DNA of 13,430 nucleotides from Candidatus Roizmanbacteria bacterium RIFCSPHIGHO2_01_FULL_39_8. Lineage in GTDB: Bacteria > Patescibacteriota > Microgenomatia > UBA1406 > GWC2-37-13. Shown one piece after another: positions 11,851 to 13,430 of the stretch. The notes below the pieces were generated by a model. That model did no database searches. It saw only the letters and a program-made list of their open reading frames with translations, and was not told the DNA's origin. The stretch spans positions 1,326-14,755 of the forward strand of contig MFZI01000003.1 of the NCBI GenBank assembly GCA_001789355.1. The letters run 5' to 3'. Made by a program: the position numbers and the translations under genes. Positions within the stretch are counted from its first letter, which is position 1, and each line of letters opens with the position of its first letter.

Positions 11851-13430
11851 CTATATTTTCACTCTTTTAAGAAGCAAGGAATTGGTGACAACGGAGATGG
11901 AACTCATTGCCATCGCAAATGAGGCAAAGATTGGGTTTAGTAGGATTTTTGCAAAAGGGTAGAGAACGCCCATAGCAACAGGAATAAGAATTACGTTATA
12001 CCCAAATGCCCAGAAGAGATTGAGTTTAATCGTTTTCATAGTCTTTTTAGAGAGATTGATTGCCTTTGCGACTGATCTCAAATCCTTGTTTATTAAAATA
12101 ATATCTGCCACTTCGATCGCTACATCGGTCCCGCTTCCCATCGCGATTCCTACGTCTGCAGCGGCAAGTGCGGGAGCGTCATTTATCCCATCACCGACAA
12201 AGCCTACAAGACCAGGTTTTAGTTTGTAGTTTGTAGATTGTAGTTTTTTAACATTCTTTTCTTTTTCTTGGGGGAGAACTTCTGCTAGTACATTCTCTTT
12301 TTTAATTCCTACTTGTTTGGCGATTGCAAAAGCTGTACGTTTATTATCTCCTGTTATCATAAAAACATTAATCCGCATTTTTTGCAAAAGCGAAATTGCT
12401 TCATCTGCGTTCTCCTTTATGGTATCTGCAACAGCAATCAACCCCTCGAGTTTTGAGTCAATAGCTAACATCATTACCGTTTTTCCTGAGTTTTCTAATA
12501 GCGAAATTTGCTCACTGACGGAAGCCATCGAAACACGTTCTCTGTTCATAAATCTTCTGTTTCCCAAAATTATCTTATCACCGTGTATTATCCCCTCGAC
12601 TCCGTGTCCTGCAATTGCCCTGAACCCTTCGACTGCGCTTACGACAAGTTGCTTCGACTCGGCAGCTTTGACGATAGCTTCAGCAAGAGAATGCTCAGAA
12701 CCCTTCTCAATCGCTGCGGCAAACTTAAGAATGCCATTTTCTTTGAGCTTATTTACCGAAATGATATCTGTGACTTCTGGCTTTCCCTTTGTTAAGGTAC
12801 CGGTCTTATCAAAAATAATAGTATTTACTTTATGAGCAAGTTCTAAAGCTTCAGCGTCTTTTATCAAAATTCCATTGTTTGCTCCAAGGCCTGTTCCCAC
12901 CATGATAGCAGTCGGGGTAGCAAGTCCCATAGCACAGGGACAAGCGATAATAAGTACGGCAACCATATTTAACATAGCAAAAAGAAATGATGGCGATGGG
13001 CCGAAAATATACCATACGACAAATGTACCGATTGCTAACATGATCACGATTGGTACAAAATAGGAAGATATAATATCTGCGAGTCTTTGTACAGGAGCTT
13101 TACTTCCTTGAGCTTCTTCTACTAATTTTATGATCTGAGCCAACATAGTGTCTTTGCCTACTTTTGTAGCTTTATAAAGAAAAGTACCGCTTTTATTCAT
13201 TGTTGCGCCAATTATTGTATCTCCTTTTGTTTTATCAACAGGAATACTTTCTCCGGTTACCATCGATTCATCAACAGAGGAGTCACCCTCAATAATCACT
13301 CCATCAACCGGAATTTTTTCACCGGGTCTGACTCGTATAATATTTCCCACCTGTACTTCCTCGATGAGAATATCGACCTCTTTTTTATCTCGAACAACGC
13401 GCGCTGTTTTTGCCTGCAGTCCTATCAACT
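11851..13430 (-). CDS. copA: Copper-translocating P-type ATPase, C-terminal part (runs off right edge)
   Basis: The visible part (about 526 residues) lacks the metal-binding domain and first membrane helices, which lie beyond the window. Counting from codon TTG at 13428, it shows the A-domain VTGES (57-61), the Cu+ channel motif CPC (163-165) in IIACPCAMGLATPT, phosphorylation site DKTGT (D207), SEHS (244-247), GDGIND (412-417), and the last two helices with NLFWAFGYN and MAMSSISVVTNS. These mark a P1B-1 (CopA-type) pump that uses ATP to move Cu+ out across the cell membrane. The usual SEHP reads SEHS. A heptanucleotide repeat at 12216-12250 is translated as the LQSTNYKLK stretch just before GDGIND. 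The TTG at 13428 is not a start: the frame continues past the edge and family members have further sequence upstream. Confidence 0.94.
   Translation of the reverse strand, partial: LIGLQAKTARVVRDKKEVDILIEEVQVGNIIRVRPGEKIPVDGVIIEGDSSVDESMVTGESIPVDKTKGDTIIGATMNKSGTFLYKATKVGKDTMLAQIIKLVEEAQGSKAPVQRLADIISSYFVPIVIMLAIGTFVVWYIFGPSPSFLFAMLNMVAVLIIACPCAMGLATPTAIMVGTGLGANNGILIKDAEALELAHKVNTIIFDKTGTLTKGKPEVTDIISVNKLKENGILKFAAAIEKGSEHSLAEAIVKAAESKQLVVSAVEGFRAIAGHGVEGIIHGDKIILGNRRFMNRERVSMASVSEQISLLENSGKTVMMLAIDSKLEGLIAVADTIKENADEAISLLQKMRINVFMITGDNKRTAFAIAKQVGIKKENVLAEVLPQEKEKNVKKLQSTNYKLKPGLVGFVGDGINDAPALAAADVGIAMGSGTDVAIEVADIILINKDLRSVAKAINLSKKTMKTIKLNLFWAFGYNVILIPVAMGVLYPFAKILLNPIFASFAMAMSSISVVTNSLLLKRVKI
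12216..12250 (-). repeat. Heptanucleotide tandem repeat within copA
   Basis: On the plus strand the units are TTTGTAG (12223), TTTGTAG (12230) and ATTGTAG (12237), flanked by degenerate GTTTTAG and TTTTTTA. On the coding strand this is a CTACAAA-type array, read in frame as the QSTNYKL segment of the P domain. Confidence 0.75.

Noticed and set aside
12317..12835. 172-codon plus-strand frame opposite copA
   Set aside because: It is antisense to conserved P-type ATPase sequence and its composition (Ser/Ile/Ala-rich) is that of a shadow frame.

Overview
The window looks like a chromosomal segment of a Candidate Phyla Radiation (Patescibacteria) bacterium, most like the Microgenomates group. This is inferred from gene style, not from a search. 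The signs are a low-GC genome with AT-rich spacers, a variant HflX, a small Lactamase_B_3-type metallo-hydrolase, a CPXCG zinc-ribbon protein, a free-standing four-helix-bundle (23S IVS family) gene, short CAA/TTG-rich spacer repeats, and no recognisable Shine-Dalgarno sequence before any gene. Several genes instead carry a -10 box almost directly in front of ATG.

Layout. 1-512 (minus) is the N-terminal part of hflX, running off the left edge. Divergent from it, 675-4683 (plus) holds a soluble PAS-GAF-PAS histidine kinase, two stand-alone receiver proteins and a membrane-anchored PL7 (alginate-lyase-like) polysaccharide lyase. A ~115-bp AT-rich direct repeat follows the kinase gene and recurs after the second receiver gene, so it brackets the receiver pair. 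4740-5721 holds three small hypothetical genes (plus, minus, plus) with a strong hairpin between the first two, which converge. 5748-7109 (plus) is a likely two-gene unit of an SDR oxidoreductase and a HAD hydrolase. It meets a minus-strand CPXCG zinc-ribbon gene tail to tail, followed by tRNA-His(GTG) on the minus strand.

7441-7950 is a separate-looking unit: a four-helix-bundle gene interrupted by an in-frame TAA, flanked by inverted TTTC-N6 type repeats and ending in a four-unit 10-bp array inside a perfect 10-bp inverted repeat. 7978-8625 is an MBL-fold hydrolase. A CA-rich spacer with its own inverted repeat follows, then replicative helicase dnaB (8758-10089), a small two-helix membrane protein, a convergent 428-aa protein of unknown function, and the C-terminal three quarters of a Cu+-type P1B ATPase (copA) running off the right edge.

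How the parts may work together. The kinase and two receivers form a plausible phosphorelay without a DNA-binding output domain; the surface-anchored PL7 enzyme next to them is a candidate co-inherited partner, but no shared regulation is shown. The rest is housekeeping (hflX, dnaB, tRNA-His, copA) mixed with orphan small proteins. The most notable signals are the recurrent -10/N6/ATG arrangement, which predicts leaderless mRNAs starting at the A of ATG, the duplicated spacer element around the receiver genes, the IVS-like unit, and a heptanucleotide repeat read as protein inside copA.
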